A DNA stretch of 64,000 nucleotides from PALSA-693 sp963834725 (GCA_963834725.1 CAWICN010000001.1:1-64000), one strand, 5' to 3'. Shown: positions 31,375-40,569, counted from the first letter of the stretch. The notes: generated by a model not told the origin, from the sequence alone. Numbers and translations: made by a program.

Positions 31375-32448
31375 GTGCCACCCGAACAGCCGTCGCCGCG
31401 GCCGTCCTCGCCGCTGCCGTCCTCGCCGCTGTCACCGTCGGCGTCGTCAGGCGGATCACCCCCTGCTGGTCCGAACGCGCCGTCGGTCCCGGTGGTGGGA
31501 GTTGACGTCGGCGGCACCAAACTGCTCGCCGTTCGGTTAGACCCTGATGGCACGGTGGCTCCGGATACCGCCATAGTCGTTCCGCGGGAAGGGCCCGCCG
31601 TTGTCGAGGAGATGGCCGCGGCCGCCCGCCGGCTGGCCGGGCCCAACGGGCCGGGCGCCATCGGCGTCGGGGTTCCTGGCCTGGTGGACGGGACCGGGAC
31701 CGTGCGTTTTGCCCCCAACCTGCAGGGCTTGGTCGGCACTCCTGTCACCGACGCGTTGGGCATTGCCCTGCCGGGCTGGAAGGTCTGGGTCGGCAACGAC
31801 GCTACCGCGGCGGGTTGGGGAGAGCATGCTCGAGGCGCGGCCCGCCACGCCGACGAGGTCCTGGTGGTCACCCTCGGCACTGGTATCGGTGGCGCCATCA
31901 TCTCGGGCGGCCAGTTGGTCGAGGGCTGCAACCGGTACGCGGGCGAGTTCGGCCACATGGTGGTCGACCCGCACGGCCCGCGGTGCCCGTGCGGGAAGCA
32001 GGGATGCTGGGAACGCTTCGCGTCGGGCAGTGGTCTGGGGGCGCTTGGCCGCGAGATGGCGACCGCGGGCGAGGCGCCGCGCCTTGTCGCGCTGGCCGGC
32101 GGCGACGCCGAAGCCGTACGGGGCGAGCACGTCACGGGCGCCGCCGCCGAAGGGGACGAGCCGGCGCTCGAGATCATGAAACGCTTCGGGTGGTGGGTCG
32201 CCCTCGGTCTCGCCAACCTTGCGAACGCCCTCGATCCCAGCCTCATCGTGCTCGGAGGCGGCCTGATCACGGCCGGGGACGTCCTCATCGAACCGACCCG
32301 ACAGGCGTTCGCCGCGCTCGTCGAAGCACCCTTCGCCCGCGCCCAGGTGAAGGTCGAGCCCGCCGTGCTCGGTGCGCAGGCGGGCGCCATCGGAGCGGCC
32401 CTGCTGGCGGCCGCTGCCGACCACCCCCCGGCTCCCGGAGAGCGGTAA
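31375..32448 (+). CDS. ROK-family sugar kinase (glucokinase-like)
   Basis: The 357-residue kinase has the phosphate-binding loop VGVDVGGTKLLAVRLD, EFGHMVVDPHGP and the ROK zinc motif CPCGKQGCWERF, with 'GGGLITAGDVLIEP' near the end. It most likely phosphorylates glucose or a related hexose with ATP. The first 35 residues are Pro/Ser-rich low complexity from a short repeat (31401-31430, GCCGTCCTCGCCGCT twice). The true start may be an internal GTG just before VGVDVGGT. GTG 31375 is contiguous with the SDR stop, which suggests co-transcription. Confidence 0.9.
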   Translation: MPPEQPSPRPSSPLPSSPLSPSASSGGSPPAGPNAPSVPVVGVDVGGTKLLAVRLDPDGTVAPDTAIVVPREGPAVVEEMAAAARRLAGPNGPGAIGVGVPGLVDGTGTVRFAPNLQGLVGTPVTDALGIALPGWKVWVGNDATAAGWGEHARGAARHADEVLVVTLGTGIGGAIISGGQLVEGCNRYAGEFGHMVVDPHGPRCPCGKQGCWERFASGSGLGALGREMATAGEAPRLVALAGGDAEAVRGEHVTGAAAEGDEPALEIMKRFGWWVALGLANLANALDPSLIVLGGGLITAGDVLIEPTRQAFAALVEAPFARAQVKVEPAVLGAQAGAIGAALLAAAADHPPAPGER

Positions 32449-32477
32449 GGCGGAACGGCCCGGCGAACGAGGTCCAG

Positions 32478-32483
32478 TAACCT
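32478..32483 (+). promoter_or_regulatory. -10 box (TAACCT) of the aminotransferase gene
   Basis: TAACCT, 7 bases, GTG 32491. Confidence 0.5.
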
Positions 32484-32490
32484 CGCCGTC

Positions 32491-33666
32491 GTGGAATTTC
32501 GCCGGATCAACGGACTGCCCCCCTACGTGTTTGCCATCATCAATGAGCTGCGCGACGAGGCTCGGCACGCTGGCCGGGACGTGATCGACATGGGATTCGG
32601 CAATCCCGACATTCCGAGCCCGGACATCGCAGTCGAGAAGCTGGCGGAGGCGGCCCGCAACCCGCGCAACCACCGCTACTCGTCCTCACGGGGTATCCCG
32701 AAGTTGCGCCTGGCGGTCGCCAACCTGTACCTGCGCCGCTTCGGGGTGGAGCTTGATCCGGACACGGAGGTCGTGACGACCATCGGCGCCAAAGAGGGGT
32801 TGTCCCACCTCATGTGGGCACTGGTGGGTCCCGGCGACACTGCTCTGGTTCCGACTCCGAGCTACCCGATCCACATCTACGCCCCTCTTTTCGCCGGTGC
32901 CGATGTTCAGCAGGTGCGGCTCGGGCCCGACCAGGACTTCTTCGCCAATCTGGTTGACAGCTGGGAGTCCACGTGGCCCCGGCCCCGGGTCATCGTCTTC
33001 TCGTTCCCCCATAACCCGACCACCGAGTGCGTGGACCTGCCCTGGATGGCGCGCATCGTCGACTTCGCCCGGGAGCATGAGGTCGCGCTCGTTCACGACT
33101 TCGCTTACTCGGATACGGCCTTTGATGGCTACCGGCCGCCATCGCTGTTGCAGGTCCCCGGAGCCAAGGACGTCGCTGTCGAGCTGTACACGCTGACCAA
33201 GAGCTTCTCGATGGCAGGCTGGCGCGTGGCTTTCGTGGTCGGCAATCCGCCGATGGTCGCCGCGCTCACCAAGCTCAAGAGCTATCTGGACTACGGGACC
33301 TTCCAGCCCATCCAGATCGCGTCGATTGTCACGCTCAACGAAGCGCCCGACTACCCAAAGGTCGTCAACGAGATTTACCAGTCGCGGCGCAACGCGCTCT
33401 GTGAGGGGCTGCGCCGAATCGGTTGGGATGTGGATCCGCCGAGGGGAAGCATGTTCGTGTGGGCACCCATTCCTGAGCCCTATCGCGATATGGGTTCTCT
33501 GGAGTTCGCCAAGTATCTGGTGACCGAGGCCGAGGTGGCGACTTCTCCGGGTGTGGGGTTCGGGAGGGGTGGGGAGGGGTTCGTGCGGTTCGCACTGATC
33601 GAAAACGAGCAGCGCGTCCAGCAGGCTGTCCGCAACCTCCGGCGGGCTATGACCAGGCTTGGGTAA
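32491..33666 (+). CDS. Class I/II aminotransferase, AlaC-like
   Basis: A 391-residue PLP enzyme. The opening RRINGLPPYVFAIINELRDEA, then DVIDMGFGNPDIPSP, follows the AlaC/YfdZ (glutamate-pyruvate aminotransferase) pattern and is also close to LL-diaminopimelate aminotransferases. The internal aldimine Lys is in YTLTKSFSMAGWR. FSFPHNPTTECVDLPW holds the PLP-contact Asn, and the Arg for carboxylate is in FVRFALIEN. It probably transfers amino groups between alanine and glutamate. GTG 32491 follows the TAACCT box. Confidence 0.9.
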   Translation: MEFRRINGLPPYVFAIINELRDEARHAGRDVIDMGFGNPDIPSPDIAVEKLAEAARNPRNHRYSSSRGIPKLRLAVANLYLRRFGVELDPDTEVVTTIGAKEGLSHLMWALVGPGDTALVPTPSYPIHIYAPLFAGADVQQVRLGPDQDFFANLVDSWESTWPRPRVIVFSFPHNPTTECVDLPWMARIVDFAREHEVALVHDFAYSDTAFDGYRPPSLLQVPGAKDVAVELYTLTKSFSMAGWRVAFVVGNPPMVAALTKLKSYLDYGTFQPIQIASIVTLNEAPDYPKVVNEIYQSRRNALCEGLRRIGWDVDPPRGSMFVWAPIPEPYRDMGSLEFAKYLVTEAEVATSPGVGFGRGGEGFVRFALIENEQRVQQAVRNLRRAMTRLG

Positions 33667-33741
33667 AAGGTGCCCGCCGGGCTTTTCAATAAGGGGGCGA
33701 AGGCTGGGAGCGTTCACCTTCCAGCGCGTCGCGTCCGGTGA

Positions 33742-33975
33742 ATGGTGCATTGGGTGCTGAAAATCATCATGACCCCGGTGCTGCGGGTGATGTTCCGCGT
33801 CCGTTCGGAGGGCACGAGCAACGTGCCCCGGAAGGTCGTGGCCGCCATTGCCCTGTCCGGACAGGGGCAGGTGGATCAGTACGCCAGCCGCGACCGTGCC
33901 CGCCGGTCCGCACCAGGGTCAGAGGCCGAACCGTTCCCACTCGAAGGAGGGCCGGCGCGGGCCGCGACGGCATAA
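33742..33975 (+). pseudogene. Remnant of a PlsC-like acyltransferase N-terminus
   Basis: The first 30 residues (HWVLKIIMTPVLRVMFRVRS, then EGTSNVP) resemble the amphipathic start of 1-acylglycerol-3-phosphate acyltransferases, which precedes the NHxSxxD catalytic motif. That motif and the rest of the protein are missing; the frame continues as low-quality sequence to 33975. It is either a truncated remnant or an unrelated small membrane-associated peptide. The bases from 33976 to 34081 hold no gene. Confidence 0.45.
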
Positions 33976-34081
33976 CCGTTCCGGTCCCGGTGGCCGATCG
34001 CGGCGGTCGCTGGCCCGCGGATGGGGTGTCGTCGTAACGACCTTGTTGCGAGCCGGTAACAACCGGTTCACCTGAGAGCGC

Positions 34082-34087
34082 TACCGT
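34082..34087 (+). promoter_or_regulatory. -10 box (TACCGT) of the ACT-domain gene
   Basis: TACCGT, 6 bases, GTG 34094. Just upstream, AACCGGT-type half-sites (CCGGTAACAACCGG, 34051-34064) form a short inverted repeat. Confidence 0.5.
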
Positions 34088-34093
34088 TGCGCC

Positions 34094-34771
34094 GTGCCGT
34101 CCTTCATCCTGCGGGTATGGGTGCCGGACCGGCCCGGCGCGCTCGGCGCAGTCGCCAGCCGGATCGGAGCGGTGCGTGGCGATCTGGTGGGCATCGACAT
34201 TCTCGAGCGCGGCGGCGGCCGGGCCATCGACGAGCTTGTCGTCGAGCTGCCGCGGGGCAATCTGGTCGAGTTGCTGGTGTCGGAGGTTTCGCAGGTGGAC
34301 GGCGTGGACGTGGAGGATGTGCGACCCGCACCGTCAGCCTCGGTCGATCCTCGTCTCGACGCCCTAGAGACGGCCGCCTCGCTCGTCGCCCATACGACGG
34401 TTGGATCACTGCTCGAAGCCCTGGCCCAGGGGAGTCGGTCGGACTTCCAGTCGGACTGGGTGGCGGTCGTCGGTCTCGAGTCCTTCAGCCCTCTGGTGAC
34501 CGTCGGCCCGGCCCCACCATCGTCCTGGCTTGGCGCCTTTGTGACGGGCAGCCGGGCCTCGCTCGACCCGGCGCCGGAAGGCGGGCCCGACGATGTGGCC
34601 TGGGCGGACGTGGACGCCGCCCGGCTCGTTGTCGTCCTCGGCCGCAAGGGCCGCCCGTTTCGGGCCAGGGAACGACGTCAGCTCGCCGCGTTGGCGCGCA
34701 TCGTCGACCACCGATGGGTCGAGCTTCACACCAGGGAGGCACTGGCGCATCCCAGTGCCATAACCCTTTAG
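34094..34771 (+). CDS. ACT-domain protein of unknown function
   Basis: The N-terminal 80 residues are an ACT domain (FILRVWVPDRPGALGAVASR, DLVGIDILERGG, ELVVELPRGNLVELLVSEV), a small-molecule, often amino-acid, sensor. The rest (about 85-225) has a GAF-like alternation of strands and helices and ends ERRQLAALARIVDHRWVELHTR, but I cannot assign a catalytic family. It has 225 residues and the start is supported by the leaderless promoter. It is probably a regulatory protein of amino-acid metabolism; no direct evidence for the ligand is visible. Confidence 0.8.
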   Translation: MPSFILRVWVPDRPGALGAVASRIGAVRGDLVGIDILERGGGRAIDELVVELPRGNLVELLVSEVSQVDGVDVEDVRPAPSASVDPRLDALETAASLVAHTTVGSLLEALAQGSRSDFQSDWVAVVGLESFSPLVTVGPAPPSSWLGAFVTGSRASLDPAPEGGPDDVAWADVDAARLVVVLGRKGRPFRARERRQLAALARIVDHRWVELHTREALAHPSAITL

Positions 34772-34865
34772 CTAAGCTAAGCTAGAAGCCGACCCCACCG
34801 TGGAAGGGCAGCCAGCTGGTCAGGGTGGTTGAAGCCGGTTCACCACTCCGCCCGGGCGGAATCAC

Positions 34866-35664
34866 ATCTTCTGGCCGCGGGGCCGCAGACCAGCCGCCCG
34901 GTACACGGCGTCGATGACCCGCATGTTGGCGACCGAATCGGCTGGTGGAGTGAGCGTCGGCGTCCCGTCCATGACGGCCGCCCGGAATGCTTCGAGCTGG
35001 TAGTCGTAGGTGGCACGCCGGGGGAAGTGCTCTGCAGCTTGGCCCGGGCCGAGGTCACGGTCGACTCCCCGGCACCGAGAACCCTCGACAGGTGGATGGC
35101 GTAGCAGCCGGCATCCATGGTCGCCCCGCCGGCGAGGTCCAGCCGGTAGCGAATGTCGGAGAACCGGGGGAGCGGGAAGCAGATCGCTGCTTCGACCCGC
35201 CGTACGGTGCCGAGCTCCCCGCTGCTGGCGATCTCCACGGCCCGTTTGGCCAGGGGGTGATAGCGATAGTGGAACGCTTCCATGACCACCAGCTTTTTGC
35301 GCTCGGCGGCCGCGGCGACGCGCTCGGCCTCGGTGGCGTTGGCGGTGATGGGCTTCTCACAGAGGACGTGCTTGCCGGACTCGAGCGCCTTCAGCGTCCA
35401 TTCCGCGTGCAGGCCGTTCGGGAGCGGGTTGTAGATGGCATCGATGTCCGAGTCGTCCACGAGCGCTTGATAGGACGGCGCGACCCTGGGGATGTCGTGG
35501 TCGCGCGCGAAGCGAGCCGCCCTCTCGGGGTCGCGTGCCGCGACGGCCGCGACGGTGACGCCGGGCTGGCGGCGGGCCGGCCGGATGACCCCCGCCGGGG
35601 CGATTCGAGCGGCGCCGCGAACACCGACACGGAGGCCAGCGCCACACCAGTCGGACCCGGTCAC
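34866..35664 (-). pseudogene. Gfo/Idh/MocA-family oxidoreductase, internally damaged
   Basis: The N-terminal Rossmann half is intact (VGVRGAARIAP, then 'VAAVAARDPERAARFARDHD', CEKPITAN, 'MEAFHYRYHPLAKRAVEIA'). At about 35035 the frame changes. In the new frame the typical C-terminus appears (RRATYDYQLEAFRAAVMDGT... VIDAVYRAAGLRP), stopping at 34866. Family members have 60-70 more residues between these two parts, so a stretch appears to be deleted as well as frameshifted. It was probably an NAD(P)-dependent sugar or polyol dehydrogenase. The GTG 35664 overlaps the glpK stop (GTGA), linking it to glycerol kinase. Confidence 0.75.
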
Positions 35665-37145
35665 GGCCGGCTCCAGTCGGTGGATCGCCGGACGGCCTGC
35701 AGCCAGCCCTGGTAGGAGGCGTCGGCGGCGGTCCGGTCGGCGGCGGGCTCCACGGAGGCGTCGACCTGCCGGCGCGCCGCGAGCTCATCGAGGGAACCCC
35801 AGACACCTTCCGCCAACCCGGCCAGCCAGGCCGCGCCGAGCGCGGTGGTTTCTCGTACCGCGGCCCGCACCACCCGTACCCCGAGCAGGTCGGCCTGCAA
35901 GCGGAGGAGCAGGTCCATGACCGCGGCTCCGCCATCCACGCGCAGCTCCGCGACCGGACGCTCGGCACCGGCCTGCATGGCGTCCACGACGTCACGGGTC
36001 TGGAAGGCCATCGCTTCCACCACCGCCCGGGCCAGATGGGCCCGTCCCACCCCGCGGGTCGCCCCGACCAATGCGCCCCGGGCGTGGGGATCCCACCACG
36101 GGCTGCCGAGACCGGTCAGGGCCGGGACCAGATACGCCCCTCCGGTATCGGCAACCGACTCCGCCAGCGGCCCGATCTCGGCGGCCGAGCCGATGAGCCC
36201 GAGCCCGTCCCTCAGCCACTGCACGGCGGCGCCTGTGATGAAGATAGACCCCTCGAGGGCGTAGGCGACCTCGGCCGGGCGGGCCAATGACCAGGCCACC
36301 GTGGTGAGCAGCCCGGTCAGCGGCTGCGGAGGGTGCTCGCCGACGTTCATCAGGACAAAACTGCCGGTACCGTAGGTGTTCTTGGTCATGCCGGGCTCGA
36401 AGCAGGCTTGGCCAAAGAGGGCAGCCTGTTGGTCGCCGGCCGATCCGCTGATCGGCACGCCCGCCGGCAACCCGGGAACGACTCCGCCGTCGGTGGTCCC
36501 CAGCCGGCCACTGGAGGGACCCACCTCCGGCAGGACCGACAACGGTACGCCGAACAGTTCCGCCAGATCGCGATCCCACGCCAGGCGCTCGATGTCGAAC
36601 AGGAGGGTTCGCGACGCGTTGGTCGAGTCGGTGGCGTGTACGCCGCCCCCGGTGAGCCGCCAGCGCAGCCAGCTGTCGACCGTGCCGAAGGCCAGATCAG
36701 GCCCGGCCTCGAGGCCGCCCTCGGTCAACAGCCAGGCCAGCTTGCTGGCCGAGAAGTACGGATCGAGGACCAGTCCGGTGCGGCCTCGCACCAGGTCCAG
36801 ATGCCCGGCCGCTTCGAGAGATTCGCAGAGCGCGGCACCCCGGCGGTCTTGCCAGACGACAGCCCGGTAGCGGGGTTCGCCGGTGCGGCGATCCCAGACG
36901 ACGACCGTTTCGCGCTGATTGGTGATGCCGAGCGCCGCCACTGGCTCGTGGAGCGACGCGAGCAGATCGGCCAGGGTGGCGACCACTGCTGTCCAGATCT
37001 CCTCGGGGTCGTGCTCAACCCAGCCGGGCCGCGGGAAGTACTGCGTGAACTCGCGGTAGCGGGCCCCGATAGGGAAGCCGTCCTGGCCGACCGCCATCGC
37101 CCGGACCCCGGTCGTGCCGGCATCGATGGCGATGACCACGGCCAT
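35661..37145 (-). CDS. glpK: Glycerol kinase
   Basis: The 494-residue FGGY kinase phosphorylates glycerol. Signatures are AIDAGTTGVRAMAV, the RETVVVWDRRTG loop, AVVWQDRR, FGTVDSWLRWRLTGG, GDQQAALFGQ and KNTYGTGSFVLMN, then LRVDGGAAVMDLLLRLQADL. It is the better glycerol kinase candidate of the two FGGY genes in the window. The ATG is followed by a standard N-terminus. Upstream are GC hairpins at 37211-37293. It is coupled by GTGA to the Gfo/Idh gene. Confidence 0.94.
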   Translation of the reverse strand: MAVVIAIDAGTTGVRAMAVGQDGFPIGARYREFTQYFPRPGWVEHDPEEIWTAVVATLADLLASLHEPVAALGITNQRETVVVWDRRTGEPRYRAVVWQDRRGAALCESLEAAGHLDLVRGRTGLVLDPYFSASKLAWLLTEGGLEAGPDLAFGTVDSWLRWRLTGGGVHATDSTNASRTLLFDIERLAWDRDLAELFGVPLSVLPEVGPSSGRLGTTDGGVVPGLPAGVPISGSAGDQQAALFGQACFEPGMTKNTYGTGSFVLMNVGEHPPQPLTGLLTTVAWSLARPAEVAYALEGSIFITGAAVQWLRDGLGLIGSAAEIGPLAESVADTGGAYLVPALTGLGSPWWDPHARGALVGATRGVGRAHLARAVVEAMAFQTRDVVDAMQAGAERPVAELRVDGGAAVMDLLLRLQADLLGVRVVRAAVRETTALGAAWLAGLAEGVWGSLDELAARRQVDASVEPAADRTAADASYQGWLQAVRRSTDWSRP

Positions 37146-37210
37146 GAAGACCAGACCATAGCTGGCGTCCCGGGCTCTGCCCGCGAGTGTCCGGACTCTT
37201 CTGCGATATC

Positions 37211-37293
37211 CCCGGCGCGGCCCCCTGTCGAAGGGGCGGGGACAAGGGGGCCGGCGCCAGGGTTCGGACCGCCGAGGGGGCAGCTTCGGCGGT
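37211..37293. promoter_or_regulatory. Two GC-rich hairpins upstream of glpK
   Basis: Stem 1 pairs GGCGCGGCCCCCTGTC-type sequence (from 37214) with GACAAGGGGGCCGGCGCC (to 37258), with a small bulge. Stem 2 is a perfect 8-bp ACCGCCGA / TCGGCGGT (37268-37275 with 37286-37293). On the minus strand they would lie in a glpK leader; on the plus strand they are remote from nrdJ. Function unknown. Confidence 0.4.
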
Positions 37294-37605
37294 ACTAAAA
37301 GACTCTACCCCTGCGCCGCGCCGGGATCACGCCCAAAGTCCAACTTTTTTTGCGAGGGAGGGCCAAAATCCGTTCCGCTTGTGGAAAAGTAAGTGACTTT
37401 CTGCCGGAAATACACAGGCTTTGTCGGCTGCGTTCACCCACCCGGTTGATTGACTACAACCGGTGATCGCTCGCCCCACGGCCGGAAAGGGGGATCATGC
37501 CTGCGGCGTGGGGCCATTACGACGCCGGGCCCGACGGGGCCCCGCAAGCAGAATGCAAACCTTCGCGAGCAGCGGTTGACCAGCACTTTTCCCTCGCGCA
37601 GACGG

Positions 37606-37635
37606 TTGACACGGATGGAACTACGGTGATGTAAT
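37606..37635 (+). promoter_or_regulatory. sigma70-type promoter of nrdJ (TTGACA-18-TGTAAT)
   Basis: TTGACA (37606-37611), an 18-base spacer and TGTAAT (37630-37635). This is the best -35/-10 pair I see in the window. Transcription would start near 37642-37645. Confidence 0.65.
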
Positions 37636-37644
37636 TTGGTCCTC

Positions 37645-37740
37645 ATGTTGTGGTTTCGGGCCGCCTACCAGGCGGAGACCACAACCGGTAGTGGTACTCC
37701 CCAGACCCCCAGTACCCCAGACCCTCAGGAGGTAAGCGGG
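37645..37740 (+). ncRNA. Structured 5' leader of nrdJ
   Basis: Predicted leader of about 96 bases. It can form an 8-bp stem (37647-37654 with 37678-37685) enclosing CCGCC/GGCGG (37661-37665 with 37671-37675), then a second hairpin (GGTACT/AGTACC, about 37693-37716) just before the AGGAGG ribosome site (37727-37732). An in-frame ATG at 37645 could instead give a 32-residue N-terminal extension. The sequence does not show the conserved boxes of a cobalamin riboswitch, so the structure is only a candidate regulator. Confidence 0.4.
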
Positions 37741-40569
37741 ATGGCTATGGCCCCCGAATGGACGGGCATCGGCATCCAGCGGCGCTTTACCGTACCGGGA
37801 CAGGATCCCTACGAGACGGTGGAGTGGGAGCGCCGCGACGCACGGATCGTCAACTACGCCACCGGCGCGGTCGCCTTCGAGCAGGCCGGCGTCGAGGTGC
37901 CCGCCGGATGGAGCCTCAACGCCACCAACATCCTGGCGCAGAAGTACTTCCGCGGGACGCTCGGGACCCCTGAGCGGGAATGGTCGCTCAAGCAGGTGGC
38001 CGACCGGGTGGTGGACACCATCACCGGATGGGGCCAAAAGGATGGGTACTTCGTCGACGACGAAGCGGAGTCCTTCAGGGCGGAGCTCAAGTATCTGATC
38101 ATCCATCAGAAGGTGGCGTTCAACTCGCCGGTGTGGTTCAACATCGGGGTCGAGGGGGTGCCGCAGCAGGCTTCTGCCTGCTTCATCCTGGCCGTCGACG
38201 ATTCGATGGACTCGATCCTCAACTGGTACATGGAGGAAGGCGTCATCTTCAAAGGTGGGTCAGGCGCGGGCGTCAACCTGTCCCGGATCCGATCTTCCAA
38301 GGAGGGTCTCCGGGGCGGGGGGACCGCGTCTGGGCCGGTCAGCTTCATGCGAGGCGCCGACGCGTCGGCGGGGACCATCAAATCGGGGGGCAAGACCCGG
38401 CGGGCCGCCAAGATGGTCATCCTCAACGCCGACCACCCCGACGTCGAGGACTTCATCTGGTGCAAGGCGATCGAGGAGCGAAAGGCCCGGGCGCTGCGCG
38501 ACGCCGGCTTCGACATGGACCTCGATGGCAGGGACAGCCACTCGATCCAGTACCAGAACGCCAACAATTCGGTGCGGGTGACCGACGAGTTCATGCGGGC
38601 GGTGCTCGAGGGTGCGACCTGGGAGCTCCGGGCCATCACCACCGGAGAAGTGGTGCATACCGTGCCGGCCCGGGCGCTGTTCCACCAGATCGCCAAGGCG
38701 GCATGGGAGTGTGCCGACCCTGGGCTGCAGTTCGACACGACCATCAACAAATGGCACACCGCGCCCAACACCGGTCGGATCAACGGCAGCAATCCGTGCA
38801 GCGAGTACCTTCACATCGATAACTCGGCCTGCAATCTGGCCAGTCTCAACCTTCTGACCTATCTCGACGAGGATGGTCGATTCGATGTCGAAGGGTTCCG
38901 AGCCGCGACGGAGGTCCTGTTCACGGCGCAGGAGATCCTGGTCGGGAACGCCGACTACCCGACCGAGAAGATCGCGGACAACTCGCGCCGCTTTCGCCAG
39001 CTCGGCATCGGCTACGCCAATCTCGGTGCCCTGCTGATGGCTGAGGGACTGCCGTACGACTCGGACCGCGGCCGGGCGTGGGCGGCCGCCGTCACCGCCC
39101 TCCTGACCGGTCAGTCCTACGCCACCTCGGCCCGCACGGCCGCCCGGATGGGGCCCTTCGCCGGCTATCTGGAAAACCGCGAGGCGATGCTCAACGTGTT
39201 GCGTATGCATCGCGATGCGGCGGTCCGCATCGACGAGCAGCTGGCGCCGCCCGACGTGCTGACGGCCGCCCAGCAGGCCTGGGACGACGCCGTCGAGTTC
39301 GGCGAACAGTACGGGGTGCGCAATGCCCAGGCCAGCGTGCTCGCCCCCACAGGGACCATTGGTCTGCTGATGGACTGCGACACGACCGGCGTGGAGCCGG
39401 ATCTCGGCCTGGTGAAGATGAAAAAGCTCGTCGGTGGTGGAACCATGGCCATCGTCAACCGTACGGTGCCCCGGGCGCTCACCCGGCTGGGCTACCGGCC
39501 TGACCAGATTGCTGCCATCGTCGCCCACATCGATGAGCACAAGACGATCGTCGGGGCCCCGGGACTGGCGGCCGACCACTTGCCCATCTTTGCCTGCTCG
39601 ATGGGCGACAACCCGATCCACTACCAGGGTCACGTTCGTATGGTGGCCGCCGTCCAGCCCTTCATCTCTGGTGCCATCTCCAAGACCGTCAACATGCCCG
39701 AGAACGTGACGGTCGAAGACGTGGAGCAACTTCACATCGACGCCTGGCGGTCGGGGCTCAAGGCGGTTGCCATCTACCGCGACAACTGCAAGGTGGCGCA
39801 ACCGCTGGCCGGCGCTCGCCGGACGGCAGCCGACCCGAGCGCGTCGGCGCCCGAGGCTCACGACGCCCAACTGGCGGTGAAGGTGGCCGAGCTGGAGCGG
39901 GCCCTGCAGCGCCAGACCGTGGTGGTCAAACAGCCGATCCGTGAGCGGCTGCCGCGCAAACGGGCGTCGACGACCTTCGCGTTCCGGGTTGCCGACTGTG
40001 AGGGCTATGTGACCGTCGGCGAGTACGAGGACGGCCGGCCCGGGGAGGTGTTCATGAAGGTGTCGAAGCAGGGCTCGACCCTGGCCGGCATCATGGACGC
40101 GTTCGCGATCGCGGTGAGCCTCGGACTGCAGCACGGTGTGCCGCTGGCGACCTACGTCAAGAAGTACACCAACATGCGGTTCGAGCCGGCGGGCATGACC
40201 GACGATCCCGAACTGCGGATCGCGCAATCCCTCGTTGACTACATCTTCCGCCGCCTGGCCGTCGATTACATGTCCGTCGAGGAGCGATCCGAGCTCGGCG
40301 TGCTGACGGCGGCCGAGCGCACCCAGCTGACGTTGCCGGGCGTCGAGGAGGCCGTGACACCCAGCTGGCCGGTGGTGGACGTCGATCCGTTGCGCGACGA
40401 CGGGCCAGCACCGCCGCCGGCGAACGACCGGGCCGCCTCGGTCGACGTCGTCCTGCCGATGGTTGCGGAGTCGGACGCCCCGTACTGCTTCCAGTGCGGC
40501 GTCCAGATGATCCGTTCGGGCACCTGCCACGCCTGCCCCTCCTGCGGCACAACCAGCGGCTGCTCATAG
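37741..40569 (+). CDS. nrdJ: Class II (adenosylcobalamin-dependent) ribonucleotide reductase
   Basis: The 942-residue enzyme reduces ribonucleotides to deoxyribonucleotides using B12 radical chemistry. WTGIGIQRRFT, then NSPVWFNIGV, SACFILAVDDSMDSI and NPCSEYLHIDNSACNLASLN carry the active-site Cys, Asn and Glu. PTGTIGLLMDCDTTGVEPD is the conserved barrel motif of NrdJ. The C-terminus has a vitamin-B12-dependent RNR zinc-type tail (CFQCG, then CHACPSCGTTSGCS) that carries the reducing cysteines. ATG 37741 is chosen because AGGAGG lies 8 bases upstream. It is intact and single. It links the cell's DNA supply to cobalamin, as does queG. Confidence 0.96.
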   Translation: MAMAPEWTGIGIQRRFTVPGQDPYETVEWERRDARIVNYATGAVAFEQAGVEVPAGWSLNATNILAQKYFRGTLGTPEREWSLKQVADRVVDTITGWGQKDGYFVDDEAESFRAELKYLIIHQKVAFNSPVWFNIGVEGVPQQASACFILAVDDSMDSILNWYMEEGVIFKGGSGAGVNLSRIRSSKEGLRGGGTASGPVSFMRGADASAGTIKSGGKTRRAAKMVILNADHPDVEDFIWCKAIEERKARALRDAGFDMDLDGRDSHSIQYQNANNSVRVTDEFMRAVLEGATWELRAITTGEVVHTVPARALFHQIAKAAWECADPGLQFDTTINKWHTAPNTGRINGSNPCSEYLHIDNSACNLASLNLLTYLDEDGRFDVEGFRAATEVLFTAQEILVGNADYPTEKIADNSRRFRQLGIGYANLGALLMAEGLPYDSDRGRAWAAAVTALLTGQSYATSARTAARMGPFAGYLENREAMLNVLRMHRDAAVRIDEQLAPPDVLTAAQQAWDDAVEFGEQYGVRNAQASVLAPTGTIGLLMDCDTTGVEPDLGLVKMKKLVGGGTMAIVNRTVPRALTRLGYRPDQIAAIVAHIDEHKTIVGAPGLAADHLPIFACSMGDNPIHYQGHVRMVAAVQPFISGAISKTVNMPENVTVEDVEQLHIDAWRSGLKAVAIYRDNCKVAQPLAGARRTAADPSASAPEAHDAQLAVKVAELERALQRQTVVVKQPIRERLPRKRASTTFAFRVADCEGYVTVGEYEDGRPGEVFMKVSKQGSTLAGIMDAFAIAVSLGLQHGVPLATYVKKYTNMRFEPAGMTDDPELRIAQSLVDYIFRRLAVDYMSVEERSELGVLTAAERTQLTLPGVEEAVTPSWPVVDVDPLRDDGPAPPPANDRAASVDVVLPMVAESDAPYCFQCGVQMIRSGTCHACPSCGTTSGCS

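Noticed and set aside
37300..37740. Cobalamin riboswitch before nrdJ
   Set aside because: The conserved B12-box and core elements were not found; only generic hairpins are visible.
38260..40530. 756-codon open frame opposite nrdJ
   Set aside because: Antisense shadow of a strongly conserved gene; composition His/Arg/Gly-rich with no recognisable family.
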